A stretch of 64,000 bases of DNA from Osedax fenrisi (Eukaryota; Annelida; Polychaeta; Sabellida; Siboglinidae), in assembly GCA_964019155.1 (NCBI GenBank), contig OZ025240.1:44835246-44899245 (forward strand), given 5' to 3'. Below the pieces are notes generated by a model. That model was not told the origin of the DNA and made no database searches. It saw nothing but the letters and a program-made list of their open reading frames with translations. Position 1 is the first letter of the stretch; each line of letters opens with the position of its first letter. A program made the translations under genes and the position numbers. Positions 54,008-64,000 of this stretch are shown one piece after another.

Positions 54008-55340
54008 TATAGTTATAGCTATCTATAGCTATAGCTATCTATAGATGTAGCTATATATACAATACCTCCTATAACCTCAACCTAAACGAGGTTATAGAAG
54101 GTCTTGAACTATATATAGAAGAAAAATCTCACAGAAACTGCTGTATAGATTATAATAGCTGAAGTCATATAATTGCTCATAATAAAAACCATTCACAATT
54201 GTTAGTGTTGTAACTGCGTTATGATATACAACAGGCCGTAATAAGATCACCGCAGTGTTTCAATAATGTTTCTGACAAAGCAATACTGTCTCATTACAGA
54301 GTTTTAGTACCCTCGTTATAACTATAGTTCGTGAATATTACCAATTCTACTATGCGGACATCGCATGGGCATGACACGATTTGACAGTTTATTTATGTTC
54401 TGTTATCTCGTTTGATCACAGACTTTGATACAGTTGTTGTGGTTACTATTGTTAATGTAGTCTTTGTTAATATTGTATTTAATCCAGTATCTGATTTAGC
54501 GCACCCATCCTGGATAACATTTATGTCTCAACCGATCAGGCATTGTGCATAATTGCATGCAACTGATAGTGTGAGTCATATGTTATTTATGTAGATTTGA
54601 TTGCGCCTACCTCCTCTCCGAACTTTACGTATTAACTGCTATAGCATATAGATAGTAGATCTTCTATACGCTGTGCACTTGACCGTCGAGATCACGTGAT
54701 CTTCATCCGCTCTCGACCGCTGGTCAGCTAGTAACTCCTCCGCTACAGTGCATGTATCACCGTCAACTGTGTTAGCCCACTTGCTGAAGTGGTTATCAGG
54801 GAGTGGCTAAATTACAGTTAAGAGAGAAGTGTACTAAACTATCTAACAGTCACTAGTTAAGTTGTATATTTAATTTAATTGAAAGTGTACACTTTACGTA
54901 AATACGTATTTAAACACTTAAATAAATGATTAATGATTTCTCAAATATATATATATATATAACGCATCGATCCATAATTAATCCTTCATACCTATATAAT
55001 GAAATAAAATAAAATAAAAATGATATAAAGGACTTTTTATTAGTCTCCACTGCACTCACTTCTTATTAAGCATTCAATAATTATATTACATAACCTAAAC
55101 GTAATATACTTATCTCTTGACTAGTTTATTAGGTAAACTTAGACATGCATGTTTGATATACCTCTATAGTTATAACATCAATATGTGTATTACTTTCTAA
55201 GAATATATATATATATTTATATATATATATGTATGTGTTTGTTCGGGGTGTAAGGTATTGCATTTTGGAACTAAATTGAAGATATGCTGTTGTGCTCATC
55301 TGAGCAGTCATCTCTTTTAACCATTATGCTCTACCTAACT
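54008..55340. other. Intergenic DNA of mixed composition
   Basis: It opens with short TAGCTATAG repeats (54008-54055). 54350-54900 is less AT-rich than the average spacer, but no coding frame, RNA gene or repeat was recognised. Confidence 0.4.
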
Positions 55341-55344
55341 CTCC

Positions 55345-57735
55345 TACTCTGGTTCCAAGCGCCACACCCTGGTAAACCATATCAACATATGGACTAAACT
55401 AGTAGGAGGGGTCTGGGAGAGGAGATAGGCGCCACTCAGATTAAAATGCCTATTGAAAGAATCATAACAAACAACAACAAAACTACCATACCGGATCGGC
55501 CGTGCCCGGGTTAACAACGACCGCGCTATCTATCGGAAATTCCCAGGATAGAGGTGGAAAATGTGCTACTGGAGATATATACACAAACAAAGATAATATA
55601 AGTAATGAATGTAAGAAAATAAAAATGGCATCTAATATTACGACAATTGGAACTTGAAATGTTAGGTCTCTTGTAAAAATTGATGAAAGCATAAAAACTA
55701 CACCTAAAAAAGATTGTATTGTAGTCTTAGGTGACTGGAATGCTAAAGCCGAAGAAGATGCATACCCAATATGGCAGAATGCTATAGGACGCTTTGGTCT
55801 TGGTAAAACAAACAGTCGCGGAGAAAGACTACTTGAGTTTGCTGAAAAACATAAGTTAGTTATATCCAATACATTATTTAAACACACATTGTCAAGGAAA
55901 ACCACATGGCACTCACCAGATGGACAAACTCATAACCAGATCGATTATATTCTAACACCACAAAGATTTAAATCTAGTATCATTAAAACTAGTACTAGAA
56001 TATATCCTGGAGCTACCATAAATAGCGACCATGATTTAGTTCTATGCAATATCAAAATGAAACTATGTCTTAAGAAAAAAGAAAGAAATAATAGAATCCG
56101 ATACGACCTTGAAAAGCTACGAAACCCACAAATTGCAAACGAATACAAAGAAAAACTCGAACTAGTTTTATCACAGATCAATAAGGATGAAAATAATGTG
56201 ACAAAAATTGTTTCTGATATTGAAAAAGCGATACACCTTACTGCGGAAACAATAATAGGTAAATATCGTAGAAGAAAAAACCCTGGATCACTAACGATAT
56301 ACTTTATTTGTGTGATAAAAGAAGAGTTTTATTCTTTAAATGCATTAAAAAAGAATAATTCAGACATAAAAGAGGAATATAGAGAAATAAATATTTCAAT
56401 CCGAAAACAAATGAAAAATGCAAAAGAAAATTGGATACAAGAACAATGTAATGCTATTAACTAAGATATGGCTAGAGGTAGATCCAATTAAAGAGCATAT
56501 CACATTTTAAAAACCTTAACAAATCCAATAAAAAGGAAAACCATGATAATAGAAGACGAAAACCAAAACAATAAACATATTGCTGATAATTAATCATTAT
56601 TAAAAACATGGACAGAATATTGCAATAATCTGTATAATTATCCAATTAAACCAAATATTAACAAATTAACTAATCGTAATCAAAATAACACTGACATCGA
56701 AGAAACACTGCCAATCCTAAAATCGGAAGTTGAAAATGCAATTAATATGCTAAAAAATGATAAAACCCCAGGAAATGACAACATTTCAGCTGAACTAATA
56801 AAGCATGGAGGAGAAAGCATAATCAAAATATATACAGAGATATGTCAAAATATATGGAAAACAAAAATATGGCCAAATCAATGGACAAAATCATTAATAA
56901 TTCCTATTCCGAAAAAAGGTGACACAAAGAAATGCACAAATTACCGAACACTAAGCCTAATACCACATCCGAGCAAAATTATGTTAAGAATAATATTAAA
57001 TAGACTAATACCGCAAGCTGAACAAATATTAGCTGAAGAGCAAAAAGTAAAAACGAAAGTGCAAAAATATTGATGGACGGAACCCTATAGGTATACTCTA
57101 AAATGTCAAAACATTTAAGTATCTTGGATCGACGTTGAAATCAGATGGATCATCAGATAACGAATTACGAATACGATTAGCAACAGCAACCTCAGCAATG
57201 GTAACACATGGAACAATATGGCAAAGCAAAAAAATTGCATTCCATGTAAAATACAACCTCTATAAATCACTTATATTATCAATACTTCTCTACGGCTGCG
57301 AAACTTAGACCTTAAAGGAAAAAGAGGAAAAAAGGATACAAGCATTCCAAAATAAATCACATAGAAGATTACTGTGTATTACATATCGTCAAAGAAAAAC
57401 AAATGACTATATCCATGAAAAAATGATAAATCTAATAGGCAAATATGAACCATTCTTAAGCACTATAAAACGAAGCAAGCTTAAGTATTATGGTCATATT
57501 TGTCGACACGATGGACTGGCCAAAACCATTCTACAAGGAAAAGTAGAAGGCAAGAGAAAAAAAGGCCGGCCACGAAATAATTGGATGCACATCATAAATA
57601 AATGGACAGATAGATGTACTAACACGGATGATGGAAGATCGCGAAAAATGGAAGACATTTTTTGTTGATACTTGTCTGATGATTCCCCCTACGATTCAAG
57701 AGTCAAGGGAGTAAAAGTAAAAGTAAAAGTAAGTT
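55345..57735 (+). pseudogene. Decayed RTE-like LINE (endonuclease plus partial RT)
   Basis: After a GC-richer leader, the frame reads TTIGT*NVRSL, where Trp is replaced by a stop, then jumps to ..CIVVLGDWNAKAEE.. and ..WHSPDGQTHNQIDYIL.., the EEP nuclease of RTE-like LINEs. After stops near 56463 come NDKTPGNDNISAELIKHGG, WPNQWTKSLIIPIPKKGD and CTNYRTLSLIPHPSK (RT). The catalytic palm is missing: the sequence jumps from AEEQ near 57046 to FKYLGSTLKSDG near 57112. It ends with IKRSKLKYYGHICRHDG, KGRPRNNW and a (GTAAAA)n tail at 57711-57735. Confidence 0.85.
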
Positions 57736-57739
57736 TGTT

Positions 57740-58080
57740 CGTCATGCATAAACCAAGGAGTTTTATTAATTGTAAATCCAATGTTAATTTGTGTATTGTG
57801 TAGTAACCTACCATGTTGATTCGGGTATTTATTAATATCTATTTTTTCTTCATTATTTTTGTTGTTTACCTAATAAACTATATATTATATTATATTATAT
57901 TAGATACTTTCTATGTTATATACTTGTATACTCTATATAAATTTAATTGTAAAATAACATTTAAATATTTTTTTAATTATATTATATCGCTATAATATTT
58001 AATAACCTTGTAACCTTGTAACCAATTTGTTTAGACACTGCGATCAACATCAGTAATGAGTTTTCGGCGGTGTATCGTAT
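57740..58080. other. AT-rich spacer between two LINE remnants
   Basis: No feature was seen. Confidence 0.5.
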
Positions 58081-58081
58081 A

Positions 58082-59390
58082 TTAATTATTATAAGCTATA
58101 TTAAATAGATGTGTTTTCAATTTGACTTTAAAGGTGTGGTCAGAAACTATAGATCTAATTGAGTGAGGTAGGGAGTTCCATAGTTTAGGTGATATTATAG
58201 AAAAAGAAGATTCCTGTTTTTTATTTAGTGATAAAGTTATTGGTATATTTAGTTTGTATTTATGTATTGTTCGTTGTGGTCGGGATGACTTGTAGTTCGT
58301 AAGTAGTTCAGTAAGATAGTCAGGTTTATTATTATGGGTGGCATGGTGGGTCAGTAGGAGTAATTTGTATTGTATGCGGTAAGGGATGGGTAGCCAGTGA
58401 ATGGATTTCATATAAGGTGTGATATGTTGTCTTGAGTATTTTTGTATCCTGAAAATGGTTCTGATGGCTCTATATTGTAATTTAGTGAGCATTTTGATAG
58501 TATGTGCTGGGAGTGAATTTAAAGTAGAGTTACAGTAGTCAAGTCGGGGCAGTATTAAGGAAGTAACTAGTAGTTTTGCAAGTTCAGTAGTTATAGAAGG
58601 TCTAATAAGTCGGATCGTATGTAAGGTGTAATTAATGGACTTCGATATATTAGTTATATGTGGTAGATAAGACAGCTTTTGGTCAAGTGTGAGGCCGAGG
58701 TTTTTAGCTTGGTTAGAGTATTCTATAATATGATTATTAATAATAATAGGTGGTATGGAATGATATCCTGGGGATGTATTTATTAATAAAGCTTTTGTTT
58801 TAAGGCTATTCAATAGTAGGGAGTTATTTGAAAGCCATTTACTAATGTCATTAATGCATTTATTTATAGTATTTATGTTATTGATTGGGTCAGGTAAATT
58901 ACAGGTTAGCTGTAAGTCAACCGCATATGAGTGAAAGTGTATATCGGGGTATTCGTCAAGTAAGTAAAGTAAAGGGGAAATATATATATTAAAGAGAATT
59001 GGACCTAAAACAGAACCTTGGGGTACACCATGAGTTGTGTGGCGGGGTTCTGTTATGGCGTTATCTATACATATAGAAAAGGATCTGTTAATTAGGTAGG
59101 ATGTAAACCAACTAAGGACAGAATCTTTAATACCAATGTTCTCTAATCTTCGAATAAGAATATTATGGTCTAACGTATCGAAAGCCGACGACAAGTCAAG
59201 TAGAATCAGTATGGTGGGAGTATTTTTTGGAAATAGTAGTATATTGTTTAAAGTATGGAGTAGTGAAGTTTCAGTGCTCTTGTCCGTTGTATAAGCACTT
59301 TGTAATTTATGCAGTATGTTATTATTATTGATGTATGTTCTAAGTTGTTTAGCAATTATTCTTTCAATTGTCTTAGATATGAAAGAAAGT
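58082..59390 (-). pseudogene. L2-like LINE reverse transcriptase, 5'-truncated, catalytic Asp lost
   Basis: On the minus strand the frame is open from about 59380 (..IIAKQLRTYINN..LQSAYT) through LDLSSAFDTLDHNILIRRLE, THGVPQGSVLGPILFNIYIS and SYAVDLQLT to the C-terminal WLPIPYRIQYKLLLLTHHAT and ..SPKLWNSLPHSIRSIVS. The catalytic YADD is YAVD, so one essential Asp is replaced by Val. Otherwise about 430 codons are uninterrupted. Endonuclease and 3' tail were not seen. Confidence 0.88.
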
Positions 59391-59697
59391 TATACATAAT
59401 TTAATGTTATACATAAACCTATATAATTATTCACTTTATATGTTATGTATAACCTATAAACAAATTATTATTTTAATAAAATGTTTATAAAATATATCTA
59501 ATTTTCTAATACATGATTTAATATCGTATGTTAATTTTCGTATATTAATTCTATAATTTGTTATTATTTTATTTGTGAAATTATTAATAAAAAAAACATT
59601 TTATTATTTAAAATATAGATTTATAATTTAAGATAAATGATTCTTTTAAATATGTATTATTTATTTAGCAGAAAAATGATTAATACATTATTGAATA
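59391..59697. other. AT-rich spacer upstream of the ADAM17-like gene
   Basis: It has a short TTATACATAA / TTATGTATAA palindrome at about 59388-59450 and no recognisable promoter motif. Confidence 0.4.
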
Positions 59698-61626
59698 ATG
59701 TATAACATTATGTATGCCATAATTATAATATCTTGTACTCGATCTAAAATAGTGAAACACGACCACATAAATAATAAAACTACGTCTAAAGATATTTTAT
59801 TCAACGTGAGCGATAATATAGAAACAAGGGGAGCGATACTTACCATCCAATACATGGCGTTCGGGGAAATGTTTCACTTGCAACTAAAAAGTAAACAAAT
59901 CAACGAAATATCACTGATAACTGGACTCAATAACACATCTAGCTTCAACGTGGATAACGTTTACGACGGTATACTTAGAAACAAACCGAATTCTTATTTC
60001 TACGGAACCTACTCGAACGGCCTACTATCCGGGGAACTGCAAGACGTGCAGACGTTGTACGAATTATCGCCCACCCGACCTCGCTACATCCGGGTACGTG
60101 TACTTACGGAGGGATACGCTACGTCGCCACCGGAGTTCAATAGGTCACCGAAAGCCTCCTCCCGCCGCCGCAGCTCGTCTAGAAGACGTCGCCGAACTAC
60201 TTCTGGTTACGCGCAGGATATCTACAAGGTGTGTTCGCTGAACGTGGTGATCACGGACCACTACTACACAAGTCTGTGCGACCGTAGAATTAGCAAGTGT
60301 ATAGGCAGGATACTATGGTATGTTCACTTCGCCGACACTCACTTCAGACGAGCCGACTTCGATTCCGACGGCAGACCCGATAACATCGGGTTCGTGTTGA
60401 CCAATCTCCAGATTCTCGAACCCGACGCCGAAATCGAGAGATTGGACAACTCGGAGTCTATCCTGAAGAAGTTCATCCGGTTTCCGATGCCAAAATTTTG
60501 CGTTAACGTGCTATTCATGAATAAGTGGATGGCGGACAACATTCTCGGTCTAGCATACGCCCCCAAATATGACTCACTAGGCGAACGTAAGAAGCCCGGC
60601 GGCATGTGTTTTCCGTTCTACCACGCCGACACCCGGCAAAACTCGGTGATGGTCACCGAGTTGACCGCCGAAGGTCGTATGGCCAGACGTCACGTGGCCA
60701 TTACGTTGATGCACGAACTAGGTCACTCGTTCGGGGCGCTACACGACGATCTTAAGCGTTGCCATAGACAACGAGGGTTCGGTAACTTCCTGATGTACAC
60801 CTCAACCGAAGACATGTACGGGCCCACAGTGCTGACGTTCTCCACGTGCAGTAAGGTGCTGGTAAGGAGAGTGCTTCAGCACCAGAGCGTGTGTTTGGTG
60901 GAGGCGAGACGATACGAGAAATGCGGAGATTACTCGCTAGGGCCGGGCGAGGAATGCGATAGCGGACTGGACGCCGCGCTATCCGTGCAGTACGACAGGT
61001 GCTGTTCGGTACCGCGCGGGGGCGTGGCTTCGTGTCTAGTGAACCGTGGCGAGGGATACGCCTGTAGCGCGCGGACGCACGCCTGTTGCGGTTACGACTG
61101 CCAGGTGAAGAGAACGCCCGCCTTGTGCCTCGAAGGGGGCGAGTGTACCTACGCGTCGTATTGCGACACCCTATCTTACGTATGTCCGCGTGCCCTGGCT
61201 CGGGTTGACGGCACCCCTTGCGCCGGCAACAGTCGAGTGTGTAGACGGGGTAAATGTTCGGGGTCGGTGTGTCGTAACGTCGAGCTGTTGGACTGCTTCT
61301 GCGAACGCGAGTTCATGTGTAATCGATGCTGTAGAGAGACCGTCGACTCCCTGTGTAAACCTTATCGTCCGTCACGCGTCGGTGACTCGAACGCGTCCTA
61401 CATCGACTTGCAGGATTCCGATATATGCGACTACGGAAACGGGTTCTGCGACACGAATGGCAGGTGTCAATCGATGACCGGAAACGCTGGCGATACGCCG
61501 TCGATGCTGAAGCGTTTCGAATATTTTCTACGGCAATACTGGTTAAGATACTCTTTAATAGCGATGGCCGTACTTTCTATATTACTCTTTATACATGTTA
61601 GTATATATGTACATAGTATATCTTAA
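59698..61626 (+). CDS. ADAM17-like membrane metalloprotease, single exon, 642 aa
   Basis: ADAM17-type proteases are zinc enzymes that shed ectodomains of membrane proteins. Domains in order: hydrophobic N-terminus (MYNIMYAIIIISC, likely signal peptide); a prodomain; a polybasic stretch at about residues 155-168 (RRRSSSRRRRR), a likely furin site; a catalytic domain with HELGHSFGALHD at 339-350, matching the zinc motif HExxHxxGxxHD; a disintegrin domain (..KCGDYSLGPGEECDSGLD..); a Cys-rich membrane-proximal domain (..LLDCFCEREFMCNRCCRETV..); and GFCDTNGRCQ. A membrane segment (SLIAMAVLSILLFIHVSIYV) ends the protein. Disintegrin and membrane-proximal cysteines follow ADAM17 rather than ADAM10. 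Human ADAM17 has 824 residues with a cytoplasmic tail of about 130; here the tail is practically absent. There are no introns over 1.9 kb, unlike ELP1, suggesting a retrocopy or an intron-poor lineage-specific family. GC content matches host genes. Confidence 0.85.
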   Translation: MYNIMYAIIIISCTRSKIVKHDHINNKTTSKDILFNVSDNIETRGAILTIQYMAFGEMFHLQLKSKQINEISLITGLNNTSSFNVDNVYDGILRNKPNSYFYGTYSNGLLSGELQDVQTLYELSPTRPRYIRVRVLTEGYATSPPEFNRSPKASSRRRSSSRRRRRTTSGYAQDIYKVCSLNVVITDHYYTSLCDRRISKCIGRILWYVHFADTHFRRADFDSDGRPDNIGFVLTNLQILEPDAEIERLDNSESILKKFIRFPMPKFCVNVLFMNKWMADNILGLAYAPKYDSLGERKKPGGMCFPFYHADTRQNSVMVTELTAEGRMARRHVAITLMHELGHSFGALHDDLKRCHRQRGFGNFLMYTSTEDMYGPTVLTFSTCSKVLVRRVLQHQSVCLVEARRYEKCGDYSLGPGEECDSGLDAALSVQYDRCCSVPRGGVASCLVNRGEGYACSARTHACCGYDCQVKRTPALCLEGGECTYASYCDTLSYVCPRALARVDGTPCAGNSRVCRRGKCSGSVCRNVELLDCFCEREFMCNRCCRETVDSLCKPYRPSRVGDSNASYIDLQDSDICDYGNGFCDTNGRCQSMTGNAGDTPSMLKRFEYFLRQYWLRYSLIAMAVLSILLFIHVSIYVHSIS

Positions 61627-62217
61627 TATCATATTTGTTATTTATTTTATAGTATTTTATTATCCGCATAAAAAACTGCATTTATAATTAATAATTAGTA
61701 TGTAATAATATTTTATATTTTATTTTATATATAAACAACAAATTTGTAAAAATGTGTTTATAATTAATAATTAGTATAATAATTATTATTGTATATAATA
61801 ATATTTTATATTTTATATTTTATTTCTATATATAAACAAATAATTTGTTTACATTATATATTTAAATTAGTATACTAATTATCATTAATTAATTAATTTA
61901 TTGATTTTGTATTTAAATAATTAAATTAGTCGAAAGTATAAATTATAAATATTTTTAACGATAGTGAAATATACAAAAATTAATATTTAATTAAAAAATA
62001 AAAATGTGTTATAATTAGGTATAATTTAATACTGTAAAAATAAACGAAAAATAGAAATAACATACAATTTAAGGATTGAAAAATGAAGAAATCCCAATAT
62101 TCAGAAATTTTACGAAATAAATTAAATAACTAATTGTTAACTATAAAAAAAATATATATTATTAAATATACATTATTAATTAAATAATTGTATTATTAAA
62201 TAATCAATTTTAATCAT
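61627..62217. other. AT-rich DNA downstream of the ADAM17-like gene
   Basis: Contains duplicated TTTATAATTAATAATTAGTA stretches (61680-61790) and otherwise nothing identifiable. Confidence 0.5.
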
Positions 62218-62218
62218 A

Positions 62219-63455
62219 TGGGGAAAGTATCCTAATACGGACAGTGTCCGTCGGACACTTAACAATACATGGTATAAACATTTTATGACTCAATATTTGT
62301 ATTCAAATATTACACTATTTATATAATTTATATATATAATTTATATAATATATATAATTTATATATATATAATTTATATAAATGATTATATTATTGTGAT
62401 TTTTAAAATGTATTAACCTTAAATTGTATTAAACCTTGTCATTCATTAGATAACTTGGGGTGTCCAATGGACACTGTCCATATTAGGTACCCATACTCGA
62501 ATACGGACACCCTGGTTTATAATGCGGACACCCTATAGGGTATTTATACCACTAGGATATACTATATATTATTTATGAACCAATCGAATAAATTAAAATT
62601 ATATTTCTTGTAATTAATTTATGAATAATTTAATATAATTTAATTATTAATTTTTATTATTTTATTAATTAATAATTACAAGTGAAACATATTAATGATA
62701 AGCATGAAACGTATTAAATAATTAATAAATGTATGTTATCATAACGCACGCGATTTTTATGAATAATTATAATAGTTATCATGTTAACATGCATGCATGC
62801 ATGCTGCTCGCTGATTGGTTATAGGTTTACATATTGATGCATCAATGGTTTCTGTATTAGGGATGTACAAATACGTTATATATTAATATGGCTTCTCCAC
62901 TTAGATGTCTATGGGGATGTATATGACATCTTGATATATGCATAAGCATGCTTATAATTTAATTAATAGTTGATAACAAATATAGCAATTAAGTATATAG
63001 GAGAAAGTAACTGAATATGGACACTCTCGGTATCTCACAAACCATAAATCCTAAAAAAAAATGTAATGAATAAAATATTCGTAATTATATAAATAGTCTA
63101 AATAGGTATTTTTATTTTTTAATTATTCAAAATATTGCTATGTATTCATATAAAATATAACAATATATTATTTAAAACTAAATCATACTAAACATTATAT
63201 ACATAATTTCTATAATTGTTATCAAATATTAAGATAAGCATACATCTATAGGTCATATACATCCTTAATACGGACACTCTATATATAGACGGACACTCTA
63301 TAGAGTGTCTTATATGTGTGTTAATACGGACAGTGTCCGTCAGACACCCTATAACCAATCAGCGCGCAGCGTGTGAACTATTTGATTTTCATAAAAATCG
63401 AGTGTGTTATAATAGTACTACCACCAATGAAGATGTCCGTATTAGGTTACGTTAC
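62219..63455. mobile_element. MITE family B, copy 3, degenerate or composite
   Basis: The left end GGGGAAAGTATCCTAATACG and the degenerate right end (GTCCGTATTAGGTTACGTTACCC) are inverted. A second left-end-like motif, AGGAGAAAGTAACTGAATATGG at 63000, plus many GGACAC/GTGTCC motifs suggest two fused or nested copies. There is no ORF. Confidence 0.7.
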
Positions 63456-63828
63456 CCTACTTGATACATATGTATATATAATATATTTTGAAACATCATT
63501 GATATGCGATATTTAAATTTTAAGTAACCATCTCAAAATTACAAGAATAATTAGTTTTCTTTAAAATATAGGTAATCGTGAAGTGCACTTTAAAAGTTAA
63601 TACATTTATAAGTAACTAACCCATATTTAAAATAATTATTGTCCATTATAAAAGTATCCACTAAAACACACTTATAAAATATAATGTGATGTTATTAAAT
63701 TATATACTAATTTATTAAAACCATTATAGTTTTACTTCAACAAAAAAACGTTATTTAAAGATTCCCTTGACTCAAATGCAGAAAAAGCAGCTAAACTTGT
63801 TAGTAAATAAATAATAATTTCTAAACAT

Positions 63829-63870
<42 letters not shown>

Positions 63871-63898
63871 TTTATATATTCCTACATATTATAATTTC
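63456..63898. other. AT-rich DNA with (TA)n
   Basis: (TA)n at 63831-63868; no gene was seen. Confidence 0.5.
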
Positions 63899-63911
63899 AA
63901 ACTTATTGTGT

Positions 63912-64000
63912 CACGGACACTTTAACAATAAATGGTCTTAACTTTTTATGACTCATTATTTGTATTCAAAAATTACAACATATTAATATTATATGAATAT
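63912..64000. mobile_element. MITE family B, partial copy cut by the window end
   Basis: CGGACACTTTAACAATAAAT and the following TTTTATGACTCATTATTTGT match the left part of copies 20310-20390 and 62265-62310. The terminal GGGGAAAG is missing on the left. Confidence 0.7.

Overview
The window is nuclear DNA from a very AT-rich animal, most likely an invertebrate; the species cannot be named from the sequence. Reasons: a spliced ELP1 gene with GT-AG introns, an ADAM17-like metalloprotease, animal-type non-LTR retrotransposons (CR1-, L2- and RTE-like), tRNA-derived SINEs and TA-flanked MITEs. Non-coding DNA is extremely AT-rich with long (TA)n runs. Host coding exons are clearly GC- and CpG-richer and stand out by eye.

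Layout. (1) 1-16.8 kb, + strand: the 3' two-thirds of ELP1 (Elongator subunit 1, tRNA wobble-uridine modification). Nineteen exons are supported by protein similarity, and all their splice phases agree; a twentieth, further upstream, is probable. The introns carry a 1.7 kb DNA transposon with an 8-bp target duplication, a palindromic 200-bp array and a 12-bp minisatellite of about 950 bp. (2) 16.8-34 kb: mostly intergenic AT-rich DNA. It holds two families of non-autonomous TA-flanked elements, one inserted inside another, a tRNA-SINE, and two GC-rich coding stretches of unknown function (24.0-25.1 kb and 33.0-33.5 kb). (3) 34.6-41.0 kb: a foldback element, then a roughly 5.3 kb element with CACTG termini. 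The latter contains a foldback MITE with an 8-bp target duplication, a 30-bp minisatellite and a small C2H2-like ORF, and is flanked by 305-bp direct repeats. (4) 41.6-47.0 kb: a complex inverted segmental duplication with SINE copies in both arms, around an unrecognised 158-aa gene and an L2 fragment. (5) 47.0-51.1 kb: a minus-strand CR1-like LINE whose endonuclease region has been partly inverted. (6) 53.5-59.4 kb: decayed RTE-like and L2-like LINE remnants. (7) 59.7-61.6 kb: a single-exon ADAM17-like membrane protease with an intact zinc site and almost no cytoplasmic tail. (8) 62.2 kb to the end: more MITE copies.

The host genes show no operon-like or functional linkage. The main interest is the layered transposon history, the ADAM17-like tail-less protease, and the three GC-rich coding stretches with no recognised function. 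All protein identifications come from recalled family sequence; no database was searched.
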